Positions 28,501 through 41,578 of a DNA stretch of 64,000 nucleotides are shown here, in pieces (position 1 is the first letter of the stretch; the number at the start of each line of letters is the position of its first letter). The notes beneath the pieces are model-generated. The model searched no databases. It was given only the letters and a program-made list of their open reading frames with translations, and had not been told where the DNA came from. The position numbers and the translations under genes were made by a program. This DNA comes from Pontederia crassipes (lineage: Eukaryota > Streptophyta > Magnoliopsida > Commelinales > Pontederiaceae): positions 18,302,501 through 18,366,500 of the forward strand of contig CM060197.1 of assembly GCA_030549335.1 (NCBI GenBank). Direction: 5' to 3'.

Positions 28501-29449
28501 AGATCTTTATCATTGATTGTAACAGTTCAACTTCGTTTTGAAATAGAGTTAAAGTTCCAAAGATCTTTCACCTCTTATGACACCCAAAGGTTGTAATAAG
28601 TATCTATAACTTATAGCTTTGAACCTTACTCTAAGACTCTAATCCCCAAGAGTTTTATCATTGATTGTAACGGTTCAACTTCGGTTTCAAATAGAGTTAA
28701 AGTTCTTGAGATCGATCATCTCTTAGGATATCCAAAGGATGTAATAAGTATCTATAACTTATAGCTTTGAACCTTACTCTAAGACTCTAATCCCCAAGAG
28801 CTTTATCATTGATTGTAACGGTTCAACTTCGGTTTAAAATAGAGTTAAAGTTCCAAAGATCTATCACCTCTTAGGACACCCAAAGGTTGTAATATGTATC
28901 TATAACTTATAGATTTGAACCTTACTCTAAGACTCTATTCCCCAAGAGTTTTATCATTGATTGTAACGGTTCAACTTCGGTTTGAAATAGAGTTAAAGTT
29001 CTTAAGATCTATCACCTCTTAAGACACCCAAAGTATGTAATAAGTATCCATAACTTATAGATTTGAATATTACTCTAAGACTCTAATCCCCAAGAGCTTT
29101 ATCATTGATTGTAACGGTTCAACTTCGTTTTGAAATAGAGTTAAAGTTCCAAAGATCTATCACCTCTTAGGACACCCAAAGGTTGTAATAACTATCTATA
29201 ACTTATAGCTTTGAACCTTACTCTAAGACTCTAATCCCCAAGAGTTTTATCATTGATTGTAACGGTTCAACTTCGGTTTGAAATAGAGTTGAAGTTCTTG
29301 AGATCTATCATCTCTTAGGACACCCAAAGGATGTAATAAGTATATATAACTTATAGCTTTGAACCTTACTCTAAGACTCTAATCCCCAAGAGCTTTATCA
29401 TTGATTGTAACGGTTCAACTTCGTTTTGAAATAGAGTTAAAGTTCCAAA
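25454..29449. repeat. 14-mer then 13-mer variants of the domain-2 unit
   Basis: G78 monomers start at 25454, 27526 and 29450, spaced 2,072 (14 x 148) and 1,924 (13 x 148). Family D monomers (25010, 27082, 29006, 30782) give 14, 13 and 12. The runs share GTTACAAAG with AAGAATTTTATC, CTTTCACC with TTATGACACC, GATCGATC and AAAGTATG with TATCCATAAC in the same order. They differ by the presence or absence of single monomers or pairs and by scattered substitutions such as GATCTATAACC. Confidence 0.75.
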
Positions 29450-31669
29450 GATCTATAACCTCTTAGGACACCCAAAGGTTGTAATAAGTATCTATAACTT
29501 ATAGCTTTGAACCTTACTCTAAGACTGTAATCCCCAAGAGCTTTATCATTGATTGTAACGGTTCAACTTCGATTTGAAATAGAGTTAAAGTTTCAAAGAT
29601 CTATCACCTCTTAGGACACCCAAAGGTTGTAATAAGTTTCTATAACTTATAGCTTTGAACCTTACTCTAAGACTCTAATCCCCAAGAGCTTTATCATTGA
29701 TTGTAACGGTTCAACTTCGTTTTGAAATAGAGTTAAAGTTACAAAGATCTATCACCTCTTAGGACACCCAAAGGTTGTAATAAGTATCTATAACTTATAG
29801 CTTTGAACCTTACTCTAAGACTCTAATCCCCAAGAATTTTATCATTGATTGTAACGGTTCAACTTCGGTTTGAAATAGAGTTAAAGTTCTTGAGATCTAT
29901 CATCTCTTAGGACACCCAAAGGATGTAATAAGTATATATAACTTATAGCTTTGAACCTTACTCTAAGACTCTAATCCCCAAGAGCTTTATCATTGATTGT
30001 AACGGTTCAACTTCGTTTTGAAATAGAGTTAAAGTTCCAAAGATCTATCACCTCTTAGGACACCCAAAGGTTGTAATAAGTATCTATAACTTATAGATTT
30101 GAACCTTACTCTAAGACTCTAATCCCCAAGAGCTTTATCATTGATTGTAACGGTTCAACTTCGGTTTGAAATAGAGTTAAAGTTTCAAAGATCTATCACC
30201 TCTTAGGACACCCAAAGGTTGTAATAAGTTTCTATAACTTATAGTTTTGAACCTTACTCTAAGACTCTAATCCCCAAGAGCTTTATCATTGATTGTAACG
30301 GTTCAACTTCGCTTTGAAATACAGTTAAAGTTTCAAAGATCTATCACCTCTTAGGACACCCAAAGGTTGTAATAAGTTTCTATAACTTATAGCTTTGAAC
30401 CTTACTCTAAGACTCTAATCCCCAAGAGCTTTATCATTGATTGTAATGGTTCAACTTCGGTTTGAAATAGAGTTAAAGTTCTTGAGATCTATCATCTCTT
30501 AGGACACCCAAAGGATGTAATAAGTATCTATAACTTATAGCTTTGAACCTTACTCTAAGACTCTAATCCCCAAGAGCTTTATCATTGATTGTAACGGTTC
30601 AACTTCGTTTTGAAATAGAGTTAAAGTTCCAAAGATCTTTCACCTCTTAGGACACCCAAAGGTTGTAATAAGTATCTATAACTTATAGCTTTGAACCTTA
30701 CTCTAAGACTCTAATCCCTAAGAGCGTTATCTTTGATTGTAACGGTTCAACTTCGGTTTGAAATAGAGTTAAAGTTCTTAAGATCTATCACCTCTTAAGA
30801 CACCCAAAGTATGTAATAAGTATCTATAACTTATAGCTTTGAATCTTACTCTAAGACTCTAATCCCCAAGAGCTTTATCATTGATTGTAACGGTTCAACT
30901 TCGTTTTGAAATAGAGTTAAAGTTCCAAAGATCTATCACCTCTTAGGACACCCAAAGGTTGTAATAAGTATCTATAACTTATAGCTTTGAACGTTACTCT
31001 AAGACTCTAATCCCCAAGAGCTTTATCATTGATTGTAACGGATCAACTTCGGTTTGAAATAGAGTTAAAGTTTCAAAGATCTATCACCTTTTAGGACACC
31101 CAAAGGTTGTAATAAGTTTCTATAACTTATAGCTTTGAACCTTACTCTAAGACTCTAATCCCCAAGAGCTTTATCATTGATTGTAACGGTTCAACTTCGA
31201 TTTGAAATAGAGTTAAAGTTCTTGTGATCTATCATCTCTTAGGACACCCAAAGGATGTAATAAGTATCTATAACTTATAGCTTTGAATCTTACTCTAAGA
31301 CTCTAATCCCCAAGAGCTTTATCATTGATTGTAACGGTTCAATTTTGTTTTGAAATAGAGTTAAAGTTCCAAAGATCTATCACCTCTTTGGACACCCAAA
31401 GGTTGCAATAAGTATCTATAACTTATAGCTTTGAACCTTACTCTAAGACTCTAGTCCCCAAGAGCTTTATCATTGATTGTAACGGTTCAACTTCGGTTTG
31501 AAATAGAGTTAAAGTTCCGAAGATCTATCACCTCTTAGAACACCCAAAGGTTGTAATAAGATTCTATAACTTATAGCTTTGAACCTTACTCTAAGACTCT
31601 AGTCCCCAAGAGCTTTATCATTGATTGTAACGGTTCAACTTCGTTTTGAAATAGAGTTAAAGTTCCAAA

Positions 31670-31810
31670 GATCTATCACCTCTTAGGACACCCAAAGGTT
31701 GTAATAAGAACTTATAGCTTTGAACCTTACTCTAAGACTCTAATCCCCAAGAGCTTTATCATTGATTGTAACGGTTCAACTTCGATTTGAAATAGAGTTA
31801 AAGTTTCAAA
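31670..31810. repeat. Monomer with a 7-bp deletion (141 bp)
   Basis: GATC starts at 31670 and next at 31811, so this monomer is 141 bp, the only one in the window with an indel longer than 1 bp. The lost bases are phases 40-46 (TATCTAT), so AATAAG joins directly to AACTTATAG. This removes most of the left arm of the dyad. The net drift of later markers (for example G78 from 29450 to 39063, which is 65 x 148 minus 7) confirms it. Confidence 0.95.
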
Positions 31811-31958
31811 GATCTATCACCTCTTAGGACACCCAAAGGTTGTAATAAGTTTCTATAACTTATAGCTTTGAACCTTACTCTAAGACTCTAATCCCCAAGA
31901 GCTTTATCATTGATTGTAACGGTTCAACTTCGGTTTGAATTTGAGTTAAAGTTCCCAA

Positions 31959-32106
31959 GATTTATCAGCTCTTACGACACCCATAGGTAGTAATAAGTAT
32001 CTATAACTTAAAGCTTTGAAGCTTACTCTAAGACTCTAATCCCCAAGAGCTTTATCATTGATTGTAACGGTTCAACTTCGATTTGAAATAGAGTTAAAGT
32101 TTCAAA
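31959..32106. repeat. Divergent monomer H, copy 1
   Basis: Family H is the most divergent monomer type in the window. It is preceded by GAATTTGAG and GTTCCCAA and then has GATTTATCAG at phase 1 (so no GATC), TTACGACACCC, CATAGGTAG and CTTAAAGCTTTG. The last change creates AAGCTT at 32011. Copies lie at 31959, 32699, 56231 and 62151. The two earlier copies have TTTATCAG, the two later TTTATCAC. Confidence 0.9.
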
Positions 32107-32698
32107 GATCTATCACCTCTTAGGACACCCAAAGGTTGTAATAAGTTTCTATAACTTATAGCTTTGAACCTTACTCTAAGACTCTAATCCCCAAGAGCTT
32201 TATCATTGATTGTAACGGTTCAACTTCGGTTTGAAATAGAGTTAAGGTTCCAAAGATCTATCACCTCTTAGGACACCCAAAGGATGTAATAAGTATGTAT
32301 AACTTATAGCTTTTAACCTTACTCAAAGACTCTAATCCCCAAGAGCTTTATCATTGATTGTAACGGTTCAACTTCGTTTTGATATAGAGTTAAAGTTCCA
32401 AAGATCTATCACCTCTTAGGACACCCAAAGGTTGTAATAAGTATCTATAACTTATAGCTTTGAACCTTACTCTAAGACTCTAATCCCCAAGAGCTTTATC
32501 ATTGATTGTAACGGTTCAACTTCGATTTGAAATAGAGTTAAAGTTTCAAAGATCTATCACCTCTTAGGACACCCAAAGGTTGTAATAAGTTTCTATAACT
32601 TATAGCTTTGAACCTTACTCTAAGACTCTAATCCCCAAGAGCTTTATCATTGATTGTAACGGTTCAACTTCGGTTTGAATTTGAGTTAAAGTTCCCAA

Positions 32699-32846
32699 GA
32701 TTTATCAGCTCTTACGACACCCATAGGTAGTAATAAGTATCTATAACTTAAAGCTTTGAACCTTACTCTAAGACTCTAATCCCCAAGAGCTTTATCATTG
32801 ATTGTAACGGTTCAACTTCGATTTGAAATAGAGTTAAAGTTTCAAA
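32699..32846. repeat. Divergent monomer H, copy 2
   Basis: This is the 740-bp-shifted copy of the H monomer, with AAGCTT at 32751. It differs from copy 1 by one base (C at 32761). Confidence 0.9.
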
Positions 32847-33628
32847 GATCTATCACCTCTTAGGACACCCAAAGGTTGTAATAAGTTTCTATAACTTATA
32901 GCTTTGAACCTTACTCTAAGACTCTAATCCCCAAGAGCTTTATCATTGATTGTAACGGTTCAACTTCGGTTTGAAATAGAGTTAAGGTTCCAAAGATCTA
33001 TCACCTCTTAGGACACCCAAAGGATGTAATAAGTATGTATAACTTATAGCTTTTAACCTTACTCAAAGACTCTAATCCCCAAGAGCTTTATCATTGATTG
33101 TAACGGTTCAACTTCGTTTTGATATAGAGTTAAAGTTCCAAAGATCTATCACCTCTTAGGACACCCAAAGGTTGTAATAAGTATCTATAACTTATAGCTT
33201 TGAACCTTACTCTAAGACTCTAATCCCCAAGAGTTTTATCATTGATTGTAACAGTTCAACTTCGGTTTGAAATAGAGTTAAAGTTCTTGAGATCTATCAT
33301 CTCTTAGGACACCCAAAGGATGTAATAAGTATATATAACTTATAGCTTTGAACCTTACTCAAAGACTCTAATCCCCAAGAGCTTTATCATTGATTGTAAC
33401 GGTTCAACTTCGTTTTGAAATAGAGTTAAAGTTCCAAAGATCTATCACCTCTTAGGACACCCAAAGGTTGTAATAAGTATCTATAACTTATAGCTTTGAA
33501 CCTTACTCTAAGACTCTAATCCCCAAGAGCTTTATCATTGATTGTAACAGTTCAACTTCGGTTTGAAATAGAGTTAAAGTTTCAAAGATCTATCACCTTT
33601 TAGGACACCCAAAGGTTGTAATAAGTTT

Positions 33629-35488
33629 CTATAACTTATAGCTTTGAACCTTACTCTAAGACTCTAATCCCCAAGAGCTTTATCATTGATTGTAACGGTT
33701 CAACTTCGGTTTGAAATAGAGTTAAAGTTCTTGAGATCTATCATCTCTTAGGACATCCAAAGGATGTAATAAGTATCTATAACTTATAGCTTTGAACCTT
33801 ACTCTAAGACTCTAATCCCCAAGAGCTTTATCATTGACTGTAACGGTTCAACTTCGTTTTGAAATAGAGTTAAAGTTCCAAAGATCTATCACCTCTTAGG
33901 ACACCCAAAGGTTGTAATAAGTATCTATAACTTATAGCTTTGAACCTTACTCTAAGACTCTAATCCCCAAGAGTTTTATCACTGATTGTAATGGTTCAAC
34001 TTCGGTTTGAAATAGAGTTGAAGTTCTTGAGATCTATCATCTCTTAGGACACCCAAAGGTTGTAATAAGTATCTATAACTTATAGCTTTGAACCTTACTC
34101 TAAGACTCTAATCCCCAAGAGCTTTATCATTGATTGTAACGGTTCAACTTCGATTTGAAATAGAGTTAAAGTTTCAAAGATCTATCACCTCTTAGGACAC
34201 CCAAAGGTTGTAATAAGTATCTATAACTTATAGCTTTGAACCTTACTCTAAGACTCTAATCCCCAAGAGCTTTATCATTGATTGTAACGGTTCAACTTCG
34301 ATTTGAAATAGAGTTAAAGTTTCAAAGATCTATCACCTCTTAGGACACCCAAAGGTTGTAATAAGTTTCTATAACTTATAGCTTTGAACCTTACTCTAAG
34401 ACTCTAATCCCCAAGAGCTTTATCATTGATTGTAACGGTTCAACTTCGTTTTGAAATAGAGTTAAAGTTCCAAAGATCTATCACCTCTTAGGACACCCAA
34501 AGGTTGTAATAAGTATCTATAACTTATAGCTTTGAACCTTACTCTAAGACTCTAATCCCCAAGAGCTTTATCATTGATTGTAACGGTTCAACTTCGATTT
34601 GAAATAGAGTTAAAGTTTCAAAGATCTATCACCTCTTAGGACACCCAAAGGTTGTAATAAGTTTCTATAACTTATAGCTTTGAACCTTACTCTAAGACTC
34701 TAATCCCCAAGAGCTTTATCATTGATTGTAACGGTTCAACTTCGGTTTGAAATAGAGTTAAAGTTCTTGAGATCTATCATCTCTTAGGACACCCAAAGGA
34801 TGTAATAAGTATCTATAACGTATAGCTTTGAACCTTACTCTAAGACTCTAATCCCCAAGAGATTTATCATTAATTGTAACCGTTCAAGTTCGTTTTGAAA
34901 TAGAGTTAAAGTTCCAAAGATCTATCACCTCTTAGGACACCCAAAGGTTGTAATAAGTATCTATAAATTATAGTTTTGAACCTTACTCTAAGACACTAAT
35001 CCCCAAGAGCTTTATCATTGATTGTAACGGTTCAACTTCGGTTTGAAATAGAGTTAAAGTTCCGAAGATCTATCACCTCTTAGGACACCCAAAGGTTGTA
35101 ATAAGTATCTATAACTTATAGCTTTGAACCTTACTCTAAGACTCTAATCCCCAAGAGCTTTATCATTGATTGTAACGGTTCAACTTCGTTTTGAAATAGA
35201 GTTAAAGTTCCAAAGATCTATCACCTCTTAGGACACCCAAAGGTTGTAATAAGTTTCTATAACTTATAGCTTTGAACCTTACTCTAAGACTCTAATCCCC
35301 AAGAGCTTTATCATTGATTGTAACGGTTTAACTTTGGTTTGAAATACAGTTAAAGTTTCAAAGATCTATCATCTCTTAGGACACCCAAAGGATGTAATAA
35401 GTATCTATAACTTATAGCTTTGAACCTTACTCTAAGACTCTAATCCCCAAGAGCTTTATCATTGATTGTAACGGTTCAACTTCGGTTT
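33629..35488. repeat. 1.86-kb segment repeated 2,960 bp downstream, copy 1
   Basis: The segment 33,629-35,488 matches 36,589-38,448 at a shift of 2,960, the same 20-monomer distance as the duplication at 19.7-25.7 kb, but with different monomers. Shared rare markers are CACTGATTGTAATGG (33,980 and 36,940), ATAAATTATAGTTTTG (about 34,964 and 37,924) and the acgtatag trimer (34771 and 37731). I saw three differences: 34085/37045, 34941/37901 and 35335/38295. The copy contains a domain-1 cassette. Confidence 0.85.
34623..35436. repeat. Domain-1 cassette embedded in domain 2
   Basis: Five monomers (34623, 34771, 34919, 35067, 35215) plus the start of the sixth match the run at 1927-2740 in order and in rare variants: ACGTATAG, GAGATTTATC, GTAACCGTTCAAG, GACACTAATC, CCGAAG and GGTTTAACT. 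The same run is at 11396-12135 and, less completely, 14946 and 17314. A second domain-2 copy begins at 37583 within the 2,960-bp-spaced repeat. The GTAACCGTTC form points to the 1.9-, 11.4- or 14.9-kb versions as relatives and not the 17.3-kb one, which has GTAACGGTTC. Confidence 0.8.
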
Positions 35489-35544
35489 GAAATAGAGTTA
35501 AAGTTCCAAAGATCTATCACCTCTTGGGACACCCAACGGTTGTA

Positions 35545-36689
35545 ATAAGTATCTATAACTTATAGCTTTGAACCTTACTCTAAGACTCTAATCCCCAAGA
35601 GCTTTATCATTGATTGTAACGGTTCAACTTCGTTTTGAAATAGAGTTAAAGTTCCAAAGATCTTTCACCTCTTAGGACACCCAAAGGTTGTAATAAGTAT
35701 CTATAACTTATAGCTTTGAACCTTACTCTAAGACTCTAATCCCCAAGAGTTTTATCATTGATTGTAACGATTCAACTTCGGTTTCAAATAGAGTTAAAGT
35801 TCTTGAGATCTATCATCTCTTAGGATATCCAAAGGATGTAATAAGTATCTATAACTTATAGTTTTGAACCTTACTCTAAGACTCTAATCCCCAAGAGCTT
35901 TATCATTGATTGTAACGGTTCAACTTCGGTTTAAAATAGAGTTAAAGTTCCAAAGATCTATCACCTCTTAGGACACCCAAAGGTTGTAATATGTATCTAT
36001 AACTTATAGCTTTGAACCTTACTCTAAGACTCTATTCCCCAAGAGTTTTATCATTGATTGTAACGGTTCAACTTCGGTTTGAAATAGAGTTAAAGTTCTT
36101 AAGATCTATCACCTCTTAAGACACCCAAAGTATGTAATTAGTATCTATAACTTATAGCTTTGAATCTTACTCTAAGACTCTAATCCCCAAGAGCTTTATC
36201 ATTGATTGTAACGGTTCAACTTCGCTTTGAAATACAGTTAAAGTTTCAAAGATCTATCACCTCTTAGGACACCCAAAGGTTGTAATAAGTATCTATAACT
36301 TATAGCTTTGAACCTTACTCTAAGACTCTAATCCCCAAGAATTTTATCATTGATTGTAACGGTTCAACTTCGGTTTGAAATAGAGTTAAAGTTCTTGAGA
36401 TCTATCATCTCTTAGGACACCCAAAGGATGTAATAAGTATATATAACTTATAGCTTTGAACCTTACTCTAAGACTCTAATCCCCAAGAGCTTTATCACTG
36501 ATTGTAACGGTTCAACTTCGTTTTGAAATAGAGTTAAAGTTCCAAAGATCTATCACCTCTTAGGACACCCAAAGGTTGTAATAAGTATCTATAACTTATA
36601 GCTTTGAACCTTACTCTAAGACTCTAATCCCCAAGAGCTTTATCATTGATTGTAACGGTTCAACTTCGGTTTGAAATAGAGTTAAAGTT
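35545..36689. repeat. 1.1-kb segment repeated at 40,133-41,277
   Basis: The shift is 4,588 (31 x 148). Both copies have CTTTCACC, GTAACGATTC with GGTTTCAAATAG, GGATATCC, TATAGTTTTG, GTAATATG, ATTCCCC, the rare GTATGTAATTAG, and TTCGCTTTG with AAGAATTTTATC in the same order. TAATTAG is found only in these two copies, which supports direct descent. Confidence 0.8.
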
Positions 36690-38448
36690 CTTGAGATCTA
36701 TCATCTCTTAGGACATCCAAAGGATGTAATAAGTATCTATAACTTATAGCTTTGAACCTTACTCTAAGACTCTAATCCCCAAGAGCTTTATCATTGACTG
36801 TAACGGTTCAACTTCGTTTTGAAATAGAGTTAAAGTTCCAAAGATCTATCACCTCTTAGGACACCCAAAGGTTGTAATAAGTATCTATAACTTATAGCTT
36901 TGAACCTTACTCTAAGACTCTAATCCCCAAGAGTTTTATCACTGATTGTAATGGTTCAACTTCGGTTTGAAATAGAGTTGAAGTTCTTGAGATCTATCAT
37001 CTCTTAGGACACCCAAAGGTTGTAATAAGTATCTATAACTTATATCTTTGAACCTTACTCTAAGACTCTAATCCCCAAGAGCTTTATCATTGATTGTAAC
37101 GGTTCAACTTCGATTTGAAATAGAGTTAAAGTTTCAAAGATCTATCACCTCTTAGGACACCCAAAGGTTGTAATAAGTATCTATAACTTATAGCTTTGAA
37201 CCTTACTCTAAGACTCTAATCCCCAAGAGCTTTATCATTGATTGTAACGGTTCAACTTCGATTTGAAATAGAGTTAAAGTTTCAAAGATCTATCACCTCT
37301 TAGGACACCCAAAGGTTGTAATAAGTTTCTATAACTTATAGCTTTGAACCTTACTCTAAGACTCTAATCCCCAAGAGCTTTATCATTGATTGTAACGGTT
37401 CAACTTCGTTTTGAAATAGAGTTAAAGTTCCAAAGATCTATCACCTCTTAGGACACCCAAAGGTTGTAATAAGTATCTATAACTTATAGCTTTGAACCTT
37501 ACTCTAAGACTCTAATCCCCAAGAGCTTTATCATTGATTGTAACGGTTCAACTTCGATTTGAAATAGAGTTAAAGTTTCAAAGATCTATCACCTCTTAGG
37601 ACACCCAAAGGTTGTAATAAGTTTCTATAACTTATAGCTTTGAACCTTACTCTAAGACTCTAATCCCCAAGAGCTTTATCATTGATTGTAACGGTTCAAC
37701 TTCGGTTTGAAATAGAGTTAAAGTTCTTGAGATCTATCATCTCTTAGGACACCCAAAGGATGTAATAAGTATCTATAACGTATAGCTTTGAACCTTACTC
37801 TAAGACTCTAATCCCCAAGAGATTTATCATTAATTGTAACCGTTCAAGTTCGTTTTGAAATAGAGTTAAAGTTCCAAAGATCTATCACCTCTTAGGACAC
37901 TCAAAGGTTGTAATAAGTATCTATAAATTATAGTTTTGAACCTTACTCTAAGACACTAATCCCCAAGAGCTTTATCATTGATTGTAACGGTTCAACTTCG
38001 GTTTGAAATAGAGTTAAAGTTCCGAAGATCTATCACCTCTTAGGACACCCAAAGGTTGTAATAAGTATCTATAACTTATAGCTTTGAACCTTACTCTAAG
38101 ACTCTAATCCCCAAGAGCTTTATCATTGATTGTAACGGTTCAACTTCGTTTTGAAATAGAGTTAAAGTTCCAAAGATCTATCACCTCTTAGGACACCCAA
38201 AGGTTGTAATAAGTTTCTATAACTTATAGCTTTGAACCTTACTCTAAGACTCTAATCCCCAAGAGCTTTATCATTGATTGTAACGGTTTAACTTCGGTTT
38301 GAAATACAGTTAAAGTTTCAAAGATCTATCATCTCTTAGGACACCCAAAGGATGTAATAAGTATCTATAACTTATAGCTTTGAACCTTACTCTAAGACTC
38401 TAATCCCCAAGAGCTTTATCATTGATTGTAACGGTTCAACTTCGGTTT
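36589..38448. repeat. 1.86-kb segment, copy 2
   Basis: This is the partner of 33,629-35,488. The sequence between the copies (35.5-36.6 kb) is unrelated in monomer order and instead matches 40.1-41.3 kb, so the 2,960-bp spacing is not a simple tandem duplication here. The match ends at 38,449, where TTTAAAATAG replaces TTTGAAATAG. Confidence 0.85.
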
Positions 38449-40810
38449 AAAATAGAGTTAAAGTTCCAAAGATCTATCACCTCTTAGGACACCCAAAGGT
38501 TGTAATTTGTATCTATAACTTATAGCTTTGAACCTTACTCTAAGACTCTATTCCCCAAGAGTTTTATCATTGATTGTAACGGTTCAACTTCGGTTTGAAA
38601 TAGAGTTAAAGTTCTTAAGATCTATCACCTCTTAAGACACCCAAAGTATGTAATAAGTATCTATAACTTATAGCTTTGAATCTTACTCTAAGACTCTAAT
38701 CCCCAAGAGCTTTATCATTGATTGTAACGGTTCAACTTCGTTTTGAAATAGAGTTAAAGTTCCAAAGATCTATCACCTCTTAGGACACCCAAAGGTTGTA
38801 ATAAGTATCTATAACTTATAGCTTTGAACCTTACTCTAAGACTCTAATCCCCAAGAGTTTTATCATTGATTGTAACGGTTCAACTTCGGTTTGAAATAGA
38901 GTTGAAGTTCTTGAGATCTATCATCTCTTAGGACACCCAAAGGATGTAATAAGTATATATAACTTATAGCTTTGAACCTTACTCTAAGACTCTAATCCCC
39001 AAGAGCTTTATCATTGATTGTAACGGTTCAACTTCGTTTTGAAATAGAGTTAAAGTTCCAAAGATCTATAACCTCTTAGGACACCCAAAGGTTGTAATAA
39101 GTATCTATAACTTATAGCTTTGAACCTTACTCTAAGACTGTAATCCCCAAGAGCTTTATCATTGATTGTAACGGTTCAACTTCGATTTGAAATAGAGTTA
39201 AAGTTTCAAAGATCTATCACCTCTTAGGACACCCAAAGGTTGTAATAAGTTTCTATAACTTATAGCTTTGAACCTTACTCTAAGACTCTAATCCCCAAGA
39301 GCTTTATCATTGATTGTAACGGTTCAACTTCGTTTTGAAATAGAGTTAAAGTTACAAAGATCTATCACCTCTTAGGACACCCAAAGGTTGTAATAAGTAT
39401 CTATAACTTATAGCTTTGAACCTTACTCTAAGACTCTAATCCCCAAGAATTTTATCATTGATTGTAACGGTTCAACTTCGGTTTGAAATAGAGTTAAAGT
39501 TCTTGAGATCTATCATCTCTTAGGACACCCAAAGGATGTAATAAGTATATATAACTTATAGCTTTGAACCTTACTCTAAGACTCTAATCCCCAAGAGCTT
39601 TATCATTGATTGTAACGGTTCAACTTCGTTTTGAAATAGAGTTAAAGTTCCAAAGATCTATCACCTCTTAGGACACCCAAAGGTTGTAATAAGTATCTAT
39701 AACTTATAGCTTTGAACCTTACTCTAAGACTCTAATCCCCAAGAGCTTTATCATTGATTGTAACGGTTCAACTTCGGTTTGAAATAGAGTTAAAGTTTCA
39801 AAGATCTATCACCTCTTAGGACACCCAAAGGTTGTAATAAGTTTCTATAACTTATAGCTTTGAACCTTACTCTAAGACTCTAATCCCCAAGAGCTTTATC
39901 ATTGATTGTAACGGTTCAACTTCGCTTTGAAATACAGTTAAAGTTTCAAAGATCTATCACCTCTTAGGACACCCAAAGGTTGTAATAAGTTTCTATAACT
40001 TATAGCTTTGAACCTTACTCTAAGACTCTAATCCCCAAGAGCTTTATCATTGATTGTAATGGTTCAACTTCGGTTTGAAATAGAGTTAAAGTTCTTGAGA
40101 TCTATCATCTCGTAGGACACGCAAAGGATGTAATAAGTATCTATAACTTATAGCTTTGAACCTTACTCTAAGACTCTAATCCCCAAGAGCTTTATCATTG
40201 ATTGTAACGGTTCAACTTCGTTTTGAAATAGAGTTAAAGTTCCAAAGATCTTTCACCTCTTAGGACACCCAAAGGTTGTAATAAGTATCTATAACTTATA
40301 GCTTTGAACCTTACTCTAAGACTCTAATCCCCAAGAGTTTTATCATTGATTGTAACGATTCAACTTCGGTTTCAAATAGAGTTAAAGTTCTTGAGATCTA
40401 TCATCTCTTAGGATATCCAAAGGATGTAATAAGTATCTATAACTTATAGTTTTGAACCTTACTCTAAGACTCTAATCCCCAAGAGCTTTATCATTGATTG
40501 TAACGGTTCAACTTCGGTTTAAAATAGAGTTAAAGTTCCAAAGATCTATCACCTCTTAGGACACCCAAAGGTTGTAATATGTATCTATAACTTATAGCTT
40601 TGAACCTTACTCTAAGACTCTATTCCCCAAGAGTTTTATCATTGATTGTAACGGTTCAACTTCGGTTTGAAATAGAGTTAAAGTTCTTAAGATCTATCAC
40701 CTCTTAAGACACCCAAAGTATGTAATTAGTATCTATAACTTATAGCTTTGAATCTTACTCTAAGACTCTAATCCCCAAGAGCTTTATCATTGATTGTAAC
40801 GGTTCAACTT
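38370..40810. repeat. 2.4-kb segment repeated at about 46,362-48,802
   Basis: The shift is 7,992 (54 x 148), read from the G78 monomers at 39063 and 47055. Markers in common include family D (38619 and 46611), GATCTATAACC, GTTACAAAG with AAGAATTTTATC, C123 with ATACAG, GTAATGG, CTTTCACC and GGATATCC. I noted several differences, for example TAATTTGTATC against TAATATGTATC, GCTTTGAATC against GCATTGAATC, and CGTAGGACACGC against CTTAGGACACCC. This pair is therefore older than the 40-mer duplication. Confidence 0.7.
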
Positions 40811-41578
40811 CGCTTTGAAATACAGTTAAAGTTTCAAAGATCTATCACCTCTTAGGACACCCAAAGGTTGTAATAAGTATCTATAACTTATAGCTTTGAA
40901 CCTTACTCTAAGACTCTAATCCCCAAGAATTTTATCATTGATTGTAACGGTTCAACTTCGGTTTGAAATAGAGTTAAAGTTCTTGAGATCTATCATCTCT
41001 TAGGACACCCAAAGGATGTAATAAGTATATATAACTTATAGCTTTGAACCTTACTCTAAGACTCTAATCCCCAAGAGCTTTATCACTGATTGTAACGGTT
41101 CAACTTCGTTTTGAAATAGAGTTAAAGTTCCAAAGATCTATCACCTCTTAGGACACCCAAAGGTTGTAATAAGTATCTATAACTTATAGCTTTGAACCTT
41201 ACTCTAAGACTCTAATCCCCAAGAGCTTTATCATTGATTGTAACGGTTCAACTTCGGTTTGAAATAGAGTTAAAGTTTCAAAGATCTATCACCTCTTAGG
41301 ACACCCAAAGGTTGTAATAAGTTTCTATAACTTATAGCTTTGAACCTTACTCTAAGACTCTAATCCCCAAGAGCTTTATCATTGATTGTAACGGTTCAAC
41401 TTCGCTTTGAAATACAGTTAAAGTTTCAAAGATCTATCACCTCTTAGGACACCCAAAGGTTGTAATAAGTTTCTATAACTTATAGCTTTGAACCTTACTC
41501 TAAGACTCTAATCCCCAAGAGCTTTATCATTGATTGTAATGGTTCAACTTCGGTTTGAAATAGAGTTAAAGTTCTTGA

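Larger units (their letters stand above)
31708..33233. repeat. 5-mer (740 bp) tandem duplication
   Basis: The sequence at 31,708-32,493 recurs at 32,448-33,233, a shift of 740 (5 x 148), with one difference seen (G at 32021, C at 32761). Each copy has the highly divergent H monomer, a C-family monomer with A123, a TTAAGGTTCC junction, and a monomer with GTATGTATAAC, CTTTTAACC and ACTCAAAG followed by TTTTGATATAG. The match ends where 33,234 has GTTTTATC instead of GCTTTATC. The left edge coincides with the 7-bp deletion, partly because that deletion ends alignment at this shift. Confidence 0.9.
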
